A stretch of DNA of 64,000 nucleotides from Salvia splendens (lineage: Eukaryota > Streptophyta > Magnoliopsida > Lamiales > Lamiaceae), in NCBI RefSeq assembly GCF_004379255.2, contig NC_056034.1, positions 4,776,501 to 4,840,500 on the forward strand. Reading direction: 5' to 3'. Of the stretch, positions 11,113 to 22,877 are shown one piece after another. Each line of letters opens with the position of its first letter. The stretch's first letter is position 1. The translations under genes and the position numbers were made by a program. Below the pieces are notes generated by a model. The model had not been told where the DNA came from, did not search any database, and saw only the letters and a list, made by a program, of their open reading frames with translations.

Positions 11113-14100
11113 CTATAGAGCCTGCATCTCAATTTTAACTTGCTCAGTTCCATTTGCTGAGGTTGATGCTGGATCCCGACCATTGTCAGCGGCACTCATC
11201 TCCTGAACTGGAGGTGGATTGACTACGGTCATTGGTTCGACAGAGACCTCTGATAGGCGTGACCTCATCTCCCGGTGCTCCTGGCACAAGGCACACCAAT
11301 GCATGCAGCAGTGCACCAAGCAAGGGTCGCATGGCGAATTCTGTAAGAAAATTAAAATAACTGAAGTTAGAAAGCTTCCTAATGACGGGAAAACAAAACT
11401 GATCTTCGAAAGCATGACTAAGCTAATTATAGTGGCTAAAATCATCATAGCTTTCTGCCCCAAAAGAACAATATGACAAGAGTATCAAACCAGCTCAGAA
11501 AAGCTCATTGGTTAGTACAATAGTTTGTACAGACAAGAATAACTTCTTTCCCTTCTTGGACCCCCTTTCTTCCAAGACTAATTTTTCCCTAGATGAGTTT
11601 AATATACATCTATCTGTTAATTGCTACTTCCCTGTAATTAGTTTCACATTTAATTAAAATGCTAGTACTATTTAAAAAGAGATGCTACCTTGTACCCAGT
11701 ATCACTGCATAGCAGTGAACTGAAACCCCAAGTGGAGTTGGATTATCAGTACAACTGGTGAAAGTTTTAGTGCCAAAAAGCGCAGATTGAGAGTTTAATG
11801 TACCAAGTGTGTTGCAAATTAGCACCGTGCAGACGTTTTTAAGACTAAGTCCCAAACTCATATTATATGTGTCTGCCATTTGTTAGTAATTGGCAAGAGC
11901 TGATTTTGAGAGCAAATGCAAGTAAGAATGAGGCTGACAGCAAATTTCCTAGGAACAAGTAAAACAAATTTTGTGCAACCACCAACCAGTAATACATTTT
12001 TCACTTATGACAACTTTCAGATGAATTTCAAAGAAAATGCTTGAGAATTCTCCGACAACAGAAACAAGTTAGCATTCAGCAGTTGTGCAACAAAATTAAT
12101 ACATTTTCCAGAAATAGCAGCTCAATGAGAAGGTTATCTGAAAATGCAAATTCGAAGGTGGTGAAAATAGGTATCAGAACCATTTCATTATAAAGGCTGA
12201 CTCATAATAAACTTAGATCACCTTGAGATGATATTTCTTCTGCAGCGATTGCCTAACTAGGCCAGTGTAAATCCCACACATCCACCAACTGAAAAACAAA
12301 CCTTCACCAATGAGAAATGTTGTCCTTGGGTCAATAAAACCGTGTAGAGCAGCAGTTGCTGCTGCAAATGCTATGCCACCCTCTATAAAGATAGCATGAC
12401 AAATGCAAGGGCCAGTCCACGGAGTATCTTCTCTCAGTTGCTCAACGTTGCGGCCAAACAGCACACAAGGGCAAAATAGTCCCGTCCTAACTATTGCAGA
12501 TCAAAGCATAAAATTTAGAACCATCAACCAAACAAAAGCAGAATTGAGACCCAAATATGAAGATGAATTTTAATTCTGTTTAGTGAAGGACTTCAATATA
12601 AAGTAAAATCTCATAAATACCCTTGGACTTACATAGAGTCATTAGTTAGTTAAGAGAGGTTAACTGATCAATATATTATAAATCTTTCAATGATAAATGT
12701 ATTGAACTTATTATATACATTAAATCAACTCAAAATATGTGGAAACCTTATTGTTAAGATTGTATGGTAGACATTTAAACTCCAAGAAGACAGATAATTA
12801 GATGGCAAAACAATTGTTAACTGTCTACAGGTGTTATTAAGCTTTAGAAATTGAACTTCTCTTTCACTGAATGCATGATAACTTACAACTTTCCACATCT
12901 TCTGCACAACCAAATATTCCAGTAGTCCAGGGTTCATCAGCAGGAGCTTGGTAACTTTCAGGTAGAGGCTGCCCACATTCATTACACTTTTGAACATGCA
13001 ACTGCAAAATGAACCACAAAGATAGCTTCTTAACTATAAACATGTAAAATAAAAGGGTTAACCGAGCAAATACGGAATATCTGAAAAACGAAGTTTAATT
13101 TTGCCTAGACGATCAAAATTAAGAACTACTAATAGGAAAAGTTTGGGCAAACTACTCATGTTATGCTAAGACCAAATGTTGGTTTGGATAAATAACCAGA
13201 TAATTTATCTAACCAGTTGGACTGTTTTTAACAAACATGGTTCAGAAAATGGAAATGTTAGAATGTTTCCATATTATCTGACAAGAAGAAAAACTTATAT
13301 TTAAAGCACCAAACTAAACCACCAAACTTCTCTTTTCCAGTGGTTCACCAATGTTCAATATTAACCTCCATTAAAGCATCAAGCTCAACCACTACCGATT
13401 TACACTTTACCAGCCAGCTTCACACCTAATGTTGGAAAGGTCTCAAGTGATTTCAATCTTTTAAGAACCACAGCTAATGTCAGCTAAAATAGGCCATCCA
13501 TTTTCAATCGTGAAATAACTTGAGGAGCGAACAAGAATTCATATTAATAGATAAGTGAACCATTGTTTCTGTGGTTGACTAAGACAAGAGCTCTAGAGAG
13601 CAGTACCAATCCAATTAATCTAAAGAAACAAGACTTCCTTTTTAACTTCTAGTTCTAGGGAAATCATTACAGGAAATATCTTCCGGATATTGGCATCGAA
13701 TAAACAAGAATAGAAGACAACGGGAGAAGGAATATAAAAGAAAATCCAATATGTTTACACTCTTTTGTTGCAAGTATTTTCCGTTAAGTAAATAACCCAT
13801 GTGTTGGTTGCATGTGACGTCATTTCAACAAGAGTGGAAGAGAAGAAGCGTGCCAACTTAAGAATCGTGAAGCCGATTTTGTCATGTGGGGAGAGCAAGG
13901 ATATGATGCCACGTCAGCTTAAGAGAGAGAAGGGAAGGAAGGGAGAATATAAATAGAAGTAGCAGCTTTCTTCAATTCAGTCATGAAAATTGTGTGAATG
14001 TGTGCTTGAGCACCTTGGGCTGAGGATCGTGGATCCGAAGCATTTTATCAATTCTCTTTTTCGTGTTGCTTTCGTTATCATTTACTTATCGCATTGTTTC

Positions 14101-14748
14101 TCTGATCTCATTATCAATCTACATTCAGTGTTTATCTCGTTCCATTGCTGCGTTCAATTGTTTATTGTGTTGATTGTGTGGTTAGTTGTTGTGTCGATTG
14201 GTTATGCGTTGCGATCTTAGCTGGATCGGGCTAGAATCGCAACATCTTTGAATTGGACAGATTAAAGACAATGAAACAATGTCACCTAAAGTTCAACATT
14301 CGGGTAAAAGCACCACGGGTTTAAGTGTTTTCTGTACATTACAAAAGTATATGAAACAAGCAGGATCCAATCACCTGATCTAAACTACCCTGACACAAAT
14401 ACGAAGATACAAGAGTTCAAGTGTGCAAGAATCAAGATTAACCCAGGATTTCTGTGCATAAACCCAAATCAACAGAAAAAATCTTCACTCGATCTTTAGG
14501 ACACAGACGAGAAGATCGTAACCGAACAACCGTGCATCGAAGATGGATCAAAATTGTACAGAGCATATCACATTTACAAAGAAAATTATAGAGATATAGC
14601 CATAGAGAACATAATTAAGTGACAACAAACGCACAAATTGTACCTGAGGCACATCAATCGGCTGATTAAGCTCGCCGGGTTTAATGTCCTCCATCGGCGC
14701 TTGATCTTTGGTTAATTTGACATACCTAGAGGGGTGATCCTCCGCCAT
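11113..14748 (-). CDS. CNR6: PLAC8-family cell number regulator 6-like protein
   Basis: Four coding exons read on the minus strand: 14748-14644, 13001-12887, 12490-12222, 11340-11113; 717 nt, 238 residues, a normal length for this family. It begins MAEDHPSRYVKLTKDQAP, with GELNQPIDVPQ at the exon 1 end. Exon 2 has CNECGQPLPESY. Exon 3 has GLFCPCVLFGRNVEQLRED and a hydrophobic stretch (IDPRTTFLIGEGLFFSWWMCGI). Exon 4 has the Cys-rich CDPCLVHCCMHWCALCQEHREM and the end VEIMQAL-like VKIEMQAL. PLAC8 proteins sit in membranes and are linked to organ size and metal transport. All junctions are GT-AG. At the exon 2/3 junction the codon reads TTT (Phe) where relatives have the first Cys of the Cys-x6-CPC motif. 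Intron 1 carries a solo LTR. Confidence 0.88.
13766..14244 (+). mobile_element. solo LTR in CNR6 intron 1
   Basis: 479 bp starting TGTTGC and ending GCAACA, flanked by a perfect 5-bp duplication TCTTT (13761-13765 and 14245-14249). A TATA box (gaatataaatagaag, about 13945-13959) supports an LTR promoter in the + orientation. No internal retroelement sequence is present, so this is an LTR left after recombination. The open frame at 13990-14220 lies inside it and is not a gene. Confidence 0.85.
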
Positions 14749-15422
14749 TTCTTCACAAAATTTCAGAGCAGGATCAGCTCAATCGATTCAAGCACGAAGA
14801 AGGAATAACTGAAAACGGATCCGCACGCACAAACACACACTACACAGTCGGTTTGACAGTATTAGTCAACAAATATGGAAGAGTAAAAGATGGGTAAACC
14901 AAATTAGCAGTGAATAACAAATTGACTTTACAATGAAAATGGGTTTAAATATTTAGAATTTCCTTTTATCTTTGACAATTTAATCCGCATTGCTGTCTGA
15001 ATTGCTTCTACCTGTATATTTGCAATAGACTATAGACTATTCACGCTTCGTTATATTTATGGGATAAATAATCCAATAATAAGGACCCAACAGTAATTTT
15101 GCTTAAAATAAATTAATTTATAATACAAATTTCAGAGCCAATTTTAAAAATGCCCTCCAGGTGGAATATCCATTACCAATTTACTGGGATAAATTGCATA
15201 AATCCGTATATTTTAGATAAAACAATTTAGTAGTACAGTTCAAAATTATTTTTTATCTTGTACTTTTAAGAGGTTATAGGTTATTTTGCAGCTAATATTT
15301 TTTTTATCAAAATGTTTGCTTTGGAGAGAAAAATAAAATGAACAAGTTCTCATTTTGTGCTATACTAATGCTAAAGCCTAAATGCATACAACAAACGCAT
15401 TTGATGTTGTGATTATTACCGG
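14749..15422. other. upstream flank of CNR6-like gene, AT-rich
   Basis: Contains the presumed promoter and 5' UTR of the minus-strand CNR6-like gene in its first ~100 bases (a cacacacac stretch at 14830). The rest is AT-rich and I see no gene. Confidence 0.4.
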
Positions 15423-15488
15423 TACTACCATATTTACCTCTTTTTAATAAAATTTTATGCTCCAATGGAAAAGGTATTTGGGGAGGTA

Positions 15489-16878
15489 TGATACGACGTT
15501 GATCGTATCGGAGAGAAGGATCGACGGCGAGGGAGGCTCTGCGGTCGACGTATGCAGGCGGAGGTCTCCTTAGTCAAGCAGTTTGCTAGATTTGGAGAGA
15601 AATGAAAGAACATCATTGTGAAAATCCTGCCAAGTAACAAAATCATTATTGGAACAATAATGTTTGATCCATTTAGCAGCCGGGAACGACATAGTGAAGC
15701 CCATTTGCATCCGGCATCATCATATGATCAAAATAATATTGAATTTTGAAAATTCAATTGGCCGTGTCAGTACCGTCGAATCGAGGCGGATCCAGACGAA
15801 CATTTCTGTGTTGTTGATGGGGAAGATGACCACGGGGCTGTCGATCTGCCGATGGGTACCAGCACAAGGTAGGCCTAGGACCGGGTAAAGGAGAGTATGC
15901 CGGTCGATCCATTGGCGAGTGCTGGCTGAACTGCTGCTGCATATGGGAACCTGTGTGAAAGTTGAAGTTGTAATGCTGTGGCTGACCGGAAGGATCAGAG
16001 TAAGCCCACGGTGGCAGGTTGAGGGATTGAGGCGGTTGTTGAGTCATGAAACTGTGTGGCGGTGGTCGGTTATGGGTAGTTATTTTTGGGAAGTGGGAAA
16101 TGGTGTTGTGGGTAGAAGTTATAAACGGTTGAGGACGTATGTGAAACTCATTAACCGCTGAGTGAAGCGGGTGTTGATGCATCTGCGTTTCACGAACCGC
16201 TGCGGAGGGTCTGGATCCGGTCGTGGTGGCACACGGTGGTCCACCGGTCGACGATCAGTTGCAGCCAAACGGGATTCCAATCTGGCAATAGTAGACATCA
16301 TCCAATCCAAATGATCAGATGGAATTACTGGCGGAGTTGCTGCCACTGTAACAGTAGCCGCACCTGGTGGTGTCGACCCCTACTGTTCCCGACTTGGAAG
16401 CAGCGTGTTGTTTGGATTTATTGCCATGAGAACGTCAATGAAGGCACCAGATGATACGACGTTGATCGTATCGGAGAAAAGGATCGACGACGAGGGAGGC
16501 TCTGCGGTCGACGTCTGCGGGCGGAGGTCTCCTCCGTCAAGCAGTTTGTTAGATTTGGAGATAACTGAAAGAAAACAACGTGGGAAATAACTTTATCATT
16601 TATGAAAGAGACGTTGACAAGTTCCCTTTTTATATTCTAGGACCGTAGGGTGGTTCGACCTCTTATCTCCCGGGAAAGAACCACAAAGAAAACTCGAGAT
16701 AGAACTTATAAATACGCTCGACTTCCTACTCTATTACATTAGATAAACGAACATAACTAACTATAAATAACTACCTCCTTACTTAGTCTTGGAAACGGAT
16801 TGGAGCATAGAGCGAAGAACCAACGATAGCGTCTTCTGTAGAGTCACGGCAGGCTCTTCCGATGTTGGGTTCTTATCA
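15489..16878 (-). mobile_element. deleted Ty3/gypsy-like LTR element
   Basis: On the minus strand the 5' LTR is 16878-16452 (about 427 bp), starting TGATAAGAACCC and ending GTCGTATCA. It is followed by a primer-binding-site-like TCTGGTGCCTTCATT. The opposite end (15489 to about 15610) repeats the last ~120 bp of the LTR. Flanks AGGTA (15484-15488) and ATGTA (16879-16883) look like a diverged 5-bp duplication. A TATAAAAAGG box is at 16623-16636 on the minus strand. Between the LTR pieces is only part of gag; protease, reverse transcriptase and integrase are gone. Confidence 0.7.
15612..16440 (-). pseudogene. gag fragment of the gypsy-like element
   Basis: Minus-strand frames give a start MAINPNNTLLPSRE then a stop, a coiled segment (LDWMMSTIARLESRLAATDR), a Pro/Gln/His-rich region (16182-15800) and the gag hallmark RLDPPRFDGTDTANW near 15754-15790. 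Then follow MGFTMSFPAAKWIKHYCSNN and a WQDFHNDVLS block near 15610. Frames change several times, so this is dead. Right after DFHNDVLS the sequence runs directly into LTR sequence, marking the internal deletion junction. Confidence 0.65.
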
Positions 16879-17070
16879 ATGTATTATATCTTCTTTTATT
16901 TTGAGAATGTATCTTTACCTCTTCTTGGAAGAAAATGTAAAAAATTAGTTATTTTTTTTTTGCATTCTTAATTTACTTTCTTCTCTTGAAATCCATTACT
17001 TTTTAAGAAGTTACCTTTTTGAGAAGTTAAATAAGAAATATACATTTTCAACTTACCTTTTTCCCCCTGG

Positions 17071-17694
17071 TTTATGACATTTTACAATTAGTCACTAATA
17101 CCATTAATCATCTCCATGACATTTTACAATTAGTCACTAATACCATTAATTTTTCCCCGAGTTCTGGACATTTCTTTAAATAATTTGGTTGTAAATATTT
17201 AGATGTTGTTGTCGATTTTCTACAATCATCAAAATTGAAACTGGCGCAACTAAATTAAAGCTGAAATGTCAATTTAAGTACTGAACAATTTGTAGCTAAT
17301 ATCACTAATTTTGACATAATCTAAAATTTTCCCACGAAGTTAAAAACTTGATAGTATATATCATAAACTTTATTGTTGTTGACATTTTCCATAAGCCACA
17401 AAATCATGAAGTGTCAATATTTATAATACTTATATTACATTTTTAAAACATACACACTCTGAATGACACATATTTTACCGTGACATTGGTAAAGTAGGAG
17501 AGAGAAAAAGAAAAAAAATGGGTAAAATATTAGAGAGGTAGAGAACAAATATATATAGGTTTTAATGTATAATTGGCAAAATAAGAGAGAGATAATGGTA
17601 GTGTAAATACAACTAGCTTGTCCTAGGAACAATCAAAAAGAATTCTACTGCTATAGTGGGATTTGGATGAAATAGTGGTCTAGACATGGAATAC
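17071..17694. other. AT-rich spacer with a 42-bp tandem duplication
   Basis: No gene seen. Near 17083-17155 the block atgacattttacaattagtc plus the following actaataccattaat is present twice in tandem. Confidence 0.45.
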
Positions 17695-18152
17695 TGATAG
17701 GAATAATGATCCGAATCAAAATTGAGAGCATACGTTGCAGCAAAAATAATGAAACAAAAGTAATCGAGAGCTTAAAATGAGAAAAAGGTTTTTATTTCTT
17801 TAATTCTCAATGACTCGATCTATGGGGATTCTCTAGTATTTATAGAGAACCCAAAAGACTTGACTCAATTCTAAAAGAAAAAGGAATGACAAACTAAGGA
17901 AACAATTAATCAAAAATAAGGAAATAAATCAAAAAGAAATCAAAATAAGTTTATCTCTAATGGCTGATGAAATCTCGATATTTGGGGGGCCGAGACGCGG
18001 TCCTCTTCGGTCGATCCTTCTTTGTCCCTCTATTCTTGGCCTGACCTCTCGCTCTTGGCTCTTTATTCTCTTCCACCTCCGACGTGTCTAGCTGCATGGG
18101 TTCATGCAGCTCTTCATTGTTGAACGGAGAATTATTAGCAAGGGTCGTATCA
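17695..18152 (-). mobile_element. 3' LTR of a second gypsy element
   Basis: On the minus strand it starts TGATACGACCC at 18152 and ends CCTATCA near 17695. A polypurine tract (TAAGAGGGGGGAGT, 18166-18153) lies immediately before it, as expected for a 3' LTR. A TATA-like CTATAAATAC occurs near 17840. The TGATACGA start resembles the LTR tips of the element at 15489-16878, so both may be of one lineage. Confidence 0.7.
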
Positions 18153-18960
18153 ACTCCCCCCTCTTAGCGACGACCTTCTCCTCAAGGTGAAGGTCTGGAA
18201 AATGGGAGCGCAATAGCTGCTCCGCCTCCCAGGAGGGGTTCCATTTGGCGTCGGCTGACCAACGTACCAACCATTGAATTTGAGGAATTTTATTTACCAA
18301 CACCGTGCGCCGTCCCGTCACCTCCATCGGGGTATCGCACGACTGACTCTGATTAAACTCCGACGGCAGAGCTACACCCATTGTCTTGCCCGGAATGGAC
18401 GCCTTTAACAGCGAAACATGGAACACGTTATGTATTTTGCTGTCGACGGGCAGCTGTAGACGGTAGGCCACCTTCCCAATTCGTTCCAAAATTTCATAAG
18501 GTCCAAAATAGCGACGTGCGAGCTTGTTGGACAACGGCTTGTTCACCGACTTCTGCCTGTATGGATGGAGCTTAAGCAAAACGGAATCACCCACATTAAA
18601 CTCAACATCCATCCGTTTTCAATTTGCGAACTCCGTCATGGCGAGCTGGGCACGCTGAATCCGACTTTTCAAACACCCGGAGTGTCTTCTCGCGCTCCTC
18701 GAGAAGCTCTGCCACCTCCTTGTTGTTCGAGGGTCGTGCATAGTGTCAAACAAACTCGGTGGCTCCCGACCTTAAAGGGCTTGAAAGGGCGACATTTCGA
18801 TACTTGAATTGATGTTGCAGTTAAGAGCCAGCTCGGCCCACGGTGGCAGCGCAAACCAGCGCTTAGGGCGCTCGTAAACGAAAGCGCGCAAGTATTGTTC
18901 CAAGGCACGAATTGTTACCTTCGTCCGTTTGTATTTGAGAGTTGGATTAACTCAATGCTT
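18153..18960 (-). pseudogene. Ty3/gypsy polyprotein C-terminus (integrase end and chromodomain)
   Basis: The minus strand encodes the end of a gypsy polyprotein: upstream FVYERPKRWFALPPWAEL (about 18880-18830), then after frame breaks FNVGDSVLLKLHPYRQ, LARRYFGPYEILERIGKVAY, IHNVFHVSLLK and a chromodomain-like tail IQWLVRWSADAKWNPSWE. This is the integrase C-terminal GPY/F module followed by a chromodomain-like segment, typical of chromoviruses. Frames shift near 18612-18700 and the 5' part is missing. The copia element starts about 35 bp further on. Confidence 0.75.
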
Positions 18961-18995
18961 TGGGAGTTAGAGATGAACCAATGCTCGGATAGTAG

Positions 18996-21900
18996 TGTTA
19001 GAAATAATGCAGCCTTTACACGGACAAACTCTTATATCACAAAAGAACAACAAACTAGAAGGTAAATAAAACAAAGTAAATACAATAAAAGAACAAGATG
19101 CAAACTATGGTCTTCTTCAAGTCGAGTCGAGGTATCCCTCTCTCCGCAAGATGAAATACGCCCCGACTAGTGCTCACGGATTGACGAAATATCCCCAAAG
19201 ATGAAACGACTTTCCTCCTACCGAGTTGAAGCACCTCAAACTCGTAGGCACCGGCGAACTTGAATTGGAGGCGAGAACCGAGCAATGCAATGCTCCTAAT
19301 GTGCACACTAGAATGTAGACACTAGAGAGAGTAGAGAGAATATTTGTTGTTGGTGTGTCCTTCTCATCTCTCAAACCCATCTATTTATAGGATATGAGAG
19401 ACCACTTCAAAAGTCTTGGCATTAAGGATCCTCATAAACCACTTGGAGGTTACCTTAAGTTGAAAAGCTAAAAGACTTAAGAAAAGGAAAGGTTTTGGGA
19501 CCCTCTAATTTCTCACATGTTTTTTTCACAATCCCTCACATTGGTTAGAGCGCTGCAAGCTCAAACCAACACATGACGTGTATGCATACACGCAGACTCT
19601 TTTGCTCACTTCTCAAAAAACGATACTGTATTTGGAGAGCTAACTTGTGGTTTTGAACCTTCCATAATCAACACTATCGGACATACCGGCGGGCTAGTGG
19701 ACGCGATGCCTTGAACTATTCCTCCTTGGTGTATGCCTAGTCAATAGCATTAACACAATATTGTCTCAACTCCATCAGTTCTCACGTTAGTGTCCGTTTC
19801 GGCCGTGGAACACCTCTTTGGAATTCATAAGTGACTCACACACACACGAAGTGGCCTCACTTCTCACTTACATAGGTGATTCTTTCATGAGTATCCTGCC
19901 ATACTGCATCTCCTTGAGATTTCAAGAATCTTTAAAAGTTAAAAGACTTAACCTCTTACCACGTGCAAGTTACAACACTCAATGCTTTCTAAAGAATGGG
20001 CGAAGATTAAAATCTTCTGAGTGTTACAGCTAGATTTGTATAGCTTTGTTTTCCCATTGAACCAATCCCATGGGATCTCCAATCGTATGGTTGGTTTACC
20101 ACTATACTCATCTTTTAAGATGTGGTTTTCAATCCCATCCCTTTTAGCAATTTATGCATTTGATCACGGTTTAAACCTTTTGTTAACGGATCCGCTAAGT
20201 TATCCACTGACTTTACATAGTCAACTGATATAATGCCACTTGTGATCAACTGTCTTATGGTCTTATGTCGCCGACGAATATGTCGAGACTTACCATTATA
20301 AAATTCACTTTGTGCTCTACCTATAGCTGCTTTGCTATCACAGTGTATCAATACTGCGGGCACTGGCTTCTTCCAACATGGAATACATTCTAGGAAATTT
20401 CTGAGCCACTCGGCTTCTTCCCCTGCTTTATCCAATGCGATAAACTCAGATTCCATGGTGGAACGAGCAATACACGTCTGTTTCGTTGATTTCCACGAGA
20501 CAGCGCCACCCCCACAGTGAACACATACCCACTTGTCGAGAATGAGTCTTTTGAATCAGAGATCCAATTTGTATCACAGTACCCTTCAAGTACTTGGGGA
20601 TATCTTGTGTAATCATCTATAAATGTGATGAAGTACTTTTTACCACCTCTAGTTTGCACAAATTTTAAATCACATGCGTCTGTATGAATTAATTCTAGAT
20701 GTTTTGTGCTCCGTTCTACCGAGCGAAACGGTAGCTTGGTCATTTTTGCTTCAACACAGACTTCACATTTCTTTTGTGAGTTAAACTCGTGAACTTTTAG
20801 TAAATCAAGATTCACTAATCTTTTTATAGCATTTAGATTTACATGACCCAATCTATTATGCCATAAATCAGAGCTTTCAGGCAAATAAGAGGATGTGTCA
20901 TCTTCCTTATTGCTTATTCTTTTTCCACGGTGAATGACCGTAACATTCAGCTCAAAAATCCCTTTCACTTGGTCTTTCCTCACCTATAAACTTTTCATAC
21001 ATGGTCAATATAACCTTTTCACACTCAAATTCTAGTGAAAATCCATGATTTACTAGAAGTGAGTCTGACACCAAATTATTTCGGATGTTGGGGACATGCA
21101 ACACGTCCTTAAGGGTAACAACCTTTCAAGATCCTAATTTTAGGAACACATTACCCACACCAACCACCTCAGTGGTTTCCCATGCATACTTTTCTACCTC
21201 CAACAGATTTGTAAGTAGGAAAAACGCTTCTCTCGGAGCACACATGTCATGTGGCACCCGTATCAACAAACCATTCATTTGGATTGTTACCATGGTCCAC
21301 GTCAGAGACCATTGCGATCACCTCGTAATCTTTGTTGTTTATAACAACAGGTTCAAATAATTTGCACAATATTGTTTCCAACAATAAGTACACAATTATA
21401 TTGAACCATATGTGCATTGCTATATTCAATAACCTATGCATCCCAATTACTACTACCAAGTCTAAATTGGTCTTGCTTGTCAGATGACAAATGATAAACA
21501 CCATTCTCAAGAGAATAGATCTCAAGGAGTTAACCACTCCATAGCGCATCGACATGATTTCAGCAAGAGTACAATATTTCGTCTTGCGATTGTTAGAAAT
21601 AATGCAAACTTTACACGGACAAACTCTTGTATCACAAAAGAACAACAAACTAGAAGGTAAATAAAACAAAGTAAATACAATAAAAGAACAAGATGCAAAC
21701 TAAGGTCTTCTTCAAGTCGAGTCAAGGTATCCTTCTCTCCGCAAGACGAAATACGCCCCGGCTAGTGCTCACGGATTGAAGTAATATCCCCAAAAATGAA
21801 ACGACTTTCCTCCTACCGTAATATCCCTAAAAATGAAACGACTTTCCTCCTACCGAGTTGAAGCACCTCAAACTCGTAGGCACCAGCGAACTTGAATTGG

Positions 21901-22154
21901 AGGCGAGAACCGAGCAATGCAATGTTCCTAATGTACACACTGGAATGTAGACACTAGAGAGAATATTTGTTGTTGGTGTGTCCTTCTCATCTCTCAAACC
22001 CATCTATTTATAGGATAGGAGAGACCACTTCAAAAATCTTTGCATTAAGGATCCACATAAACCACTTGAAGGTTACCTTAAGTTGAAAAGCCAAAAGACT
22101 TAAGAAAATGAAAGGTTTTAGGACCCTCTAATTTCTCACATGTTTTTTTCCACA
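18996..22154 (-). mobile_element. Ty1/copia LTR retrotransposon, internally deleted
   Basis: 3,159 bp with direct LTRs at 18996-19530 (535 bp) and 21591-22154 (564 bp) and a perfect duplication AGTAG at 18991-18995 and 22155-22159. Read on the minus strand, LTRs start TGTG and end TAACA. The 21591 copy has an extra tandem block (atgaaacgactttcctccta twice, about 21783-21858), which accounts for most of the length difference. The interior (about 2.06 kb) carries minus-strand copia fragments but lacks reverse transcriptase. I see no standard initiator-tRNA binding site next to the 5' LTR. Confidence 0.9.
20115..21669 (-). pseudogene. copia gag-pol remnant with integrase/RNase H fusion
   Basis: Minus-strand order: a gag/protease piece ending EWFVDTGAT (21250-21280), a GAG-pre-integrase block [17 protein letters not shown] and zinc pair [14 protein letters not shown] (20870-20750), then integrase start LIHTDACDL and [14 protein letters not shown]. 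Near 20600 it jumps directly to [17 protein letters not shown] of the RNase H region. It then runs on to [20 protein letters not shown] and the end [14 protein letters not shown] in a shifted frame. The jump removes the integrase catalytic core and all reverse transcriptase, yet stays in frame. Confidence 0.8.
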
Positions 22155-22159
22155 AGTAG

Positions 22160-22776
22160 TTGTGCTTCGACTGAGAATCAATTGGTGGGAAGATGGAACT
22201 CATAGTGGGTTGTATGGATCAAAGTTGAGCTTACGTGAATCGATCATAGGGTAGTATGTGTCACCTATTTTAGATCATTTTGTATGATTTAAATTGTGAC
22301 TAATCCGCATTAGATGCTAAATTGGCAGGAATAGGGGATTTTGAGTGGTGGATTTTAAATAGTGCATATGTGGATTCAAATGAGAGAGAGAATAAAAGTA
22401 CGTAGAAACTGCATGTGGAAGGCAAGAATAGATTTAGCAAGTTGCCTAAGTTGTGAATTTGGGAAATTTGGCCCAACCACTCTCGAGTGTTTTCTTTCTC
22501 TCTCTCAAGTTGTGTGGGAAGGGAACAAGACCATCTCGTGTTTAATTTAGCCGAGGGTGAAGAAGTATTTAGTATAGTTATTATCTCTGTTGTTGTGCGC
22601 TTAATTCACGTAATGTTTCTGTTGTCTAAGTAGTTCAACATTGAACGACCCACCAAACCTGTAAGATTTTATTTATTTTTGTTGAAAACATGTTCTGAGT
22701 CGTGTATGCATAGCGTGAATAAAATAAAGTGCAAGAGTTGTATATATAAAGTTGAAATAAAAACTGCTCGGTGGTT
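22160..22776. other. spacer after copia element, no gene seen
   Basis: Moderately AT-rich sequence without a convincing frame or splice pattern. It continues the DNA that the copia element interrupted. Confidence 0.4.
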
Positions 22777-22823
22777 GCTCGGTACACGCACGGCGCACAA
22801 TAGACACCGTGCGTGCACCGAGC
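22777..22823. repeat. GC-rich hairpin 1
   Basis: Inverted repeat with 17-bp arms (GCTCGGTACACGCACGG at 22777-22793; CCGTGCGTGCACCGAGC at 22807-22823) and one mismatch, around a 13-base loop. It stands out from AT-rich surroundings. The loop holds acaatag, a motif repeated in hairpin 2. Confidence 0.75.
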
Positions 22824-22877
22824 CGCACTCGGCCATGCCTGTCATCTCGGCGCCCTCGGACCTCCGCGTGACGGCTA

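Larger units (their letters stand above)
15423..17070. mobile_element. Tourist-like MITE split by a gypsy element
   Basis: The two outer parts (15423-15488 and 16879 to about 17070) line up in order with the MITE at 30839-31648: actaccatatttacct, ggtatttg, then gaatgtatctttacct and aagttacctttt blocks. The gypsy-like element at 15489-16878 interrupts this match. I could not fix the MITE's outer ends or its duplication, so the limits are approximate. Confidence 0.5.

Noticed and set aside
13990..14220. 76-residue hydrophobic frame in CNR6 intron
   Set aside because: It lies wholly inside the solo LTR defined by a TCTTT duplication.
21085..21360. 91-residue + strand frame
   Set aside because: It is antisense to the copia gag/protease remnant.
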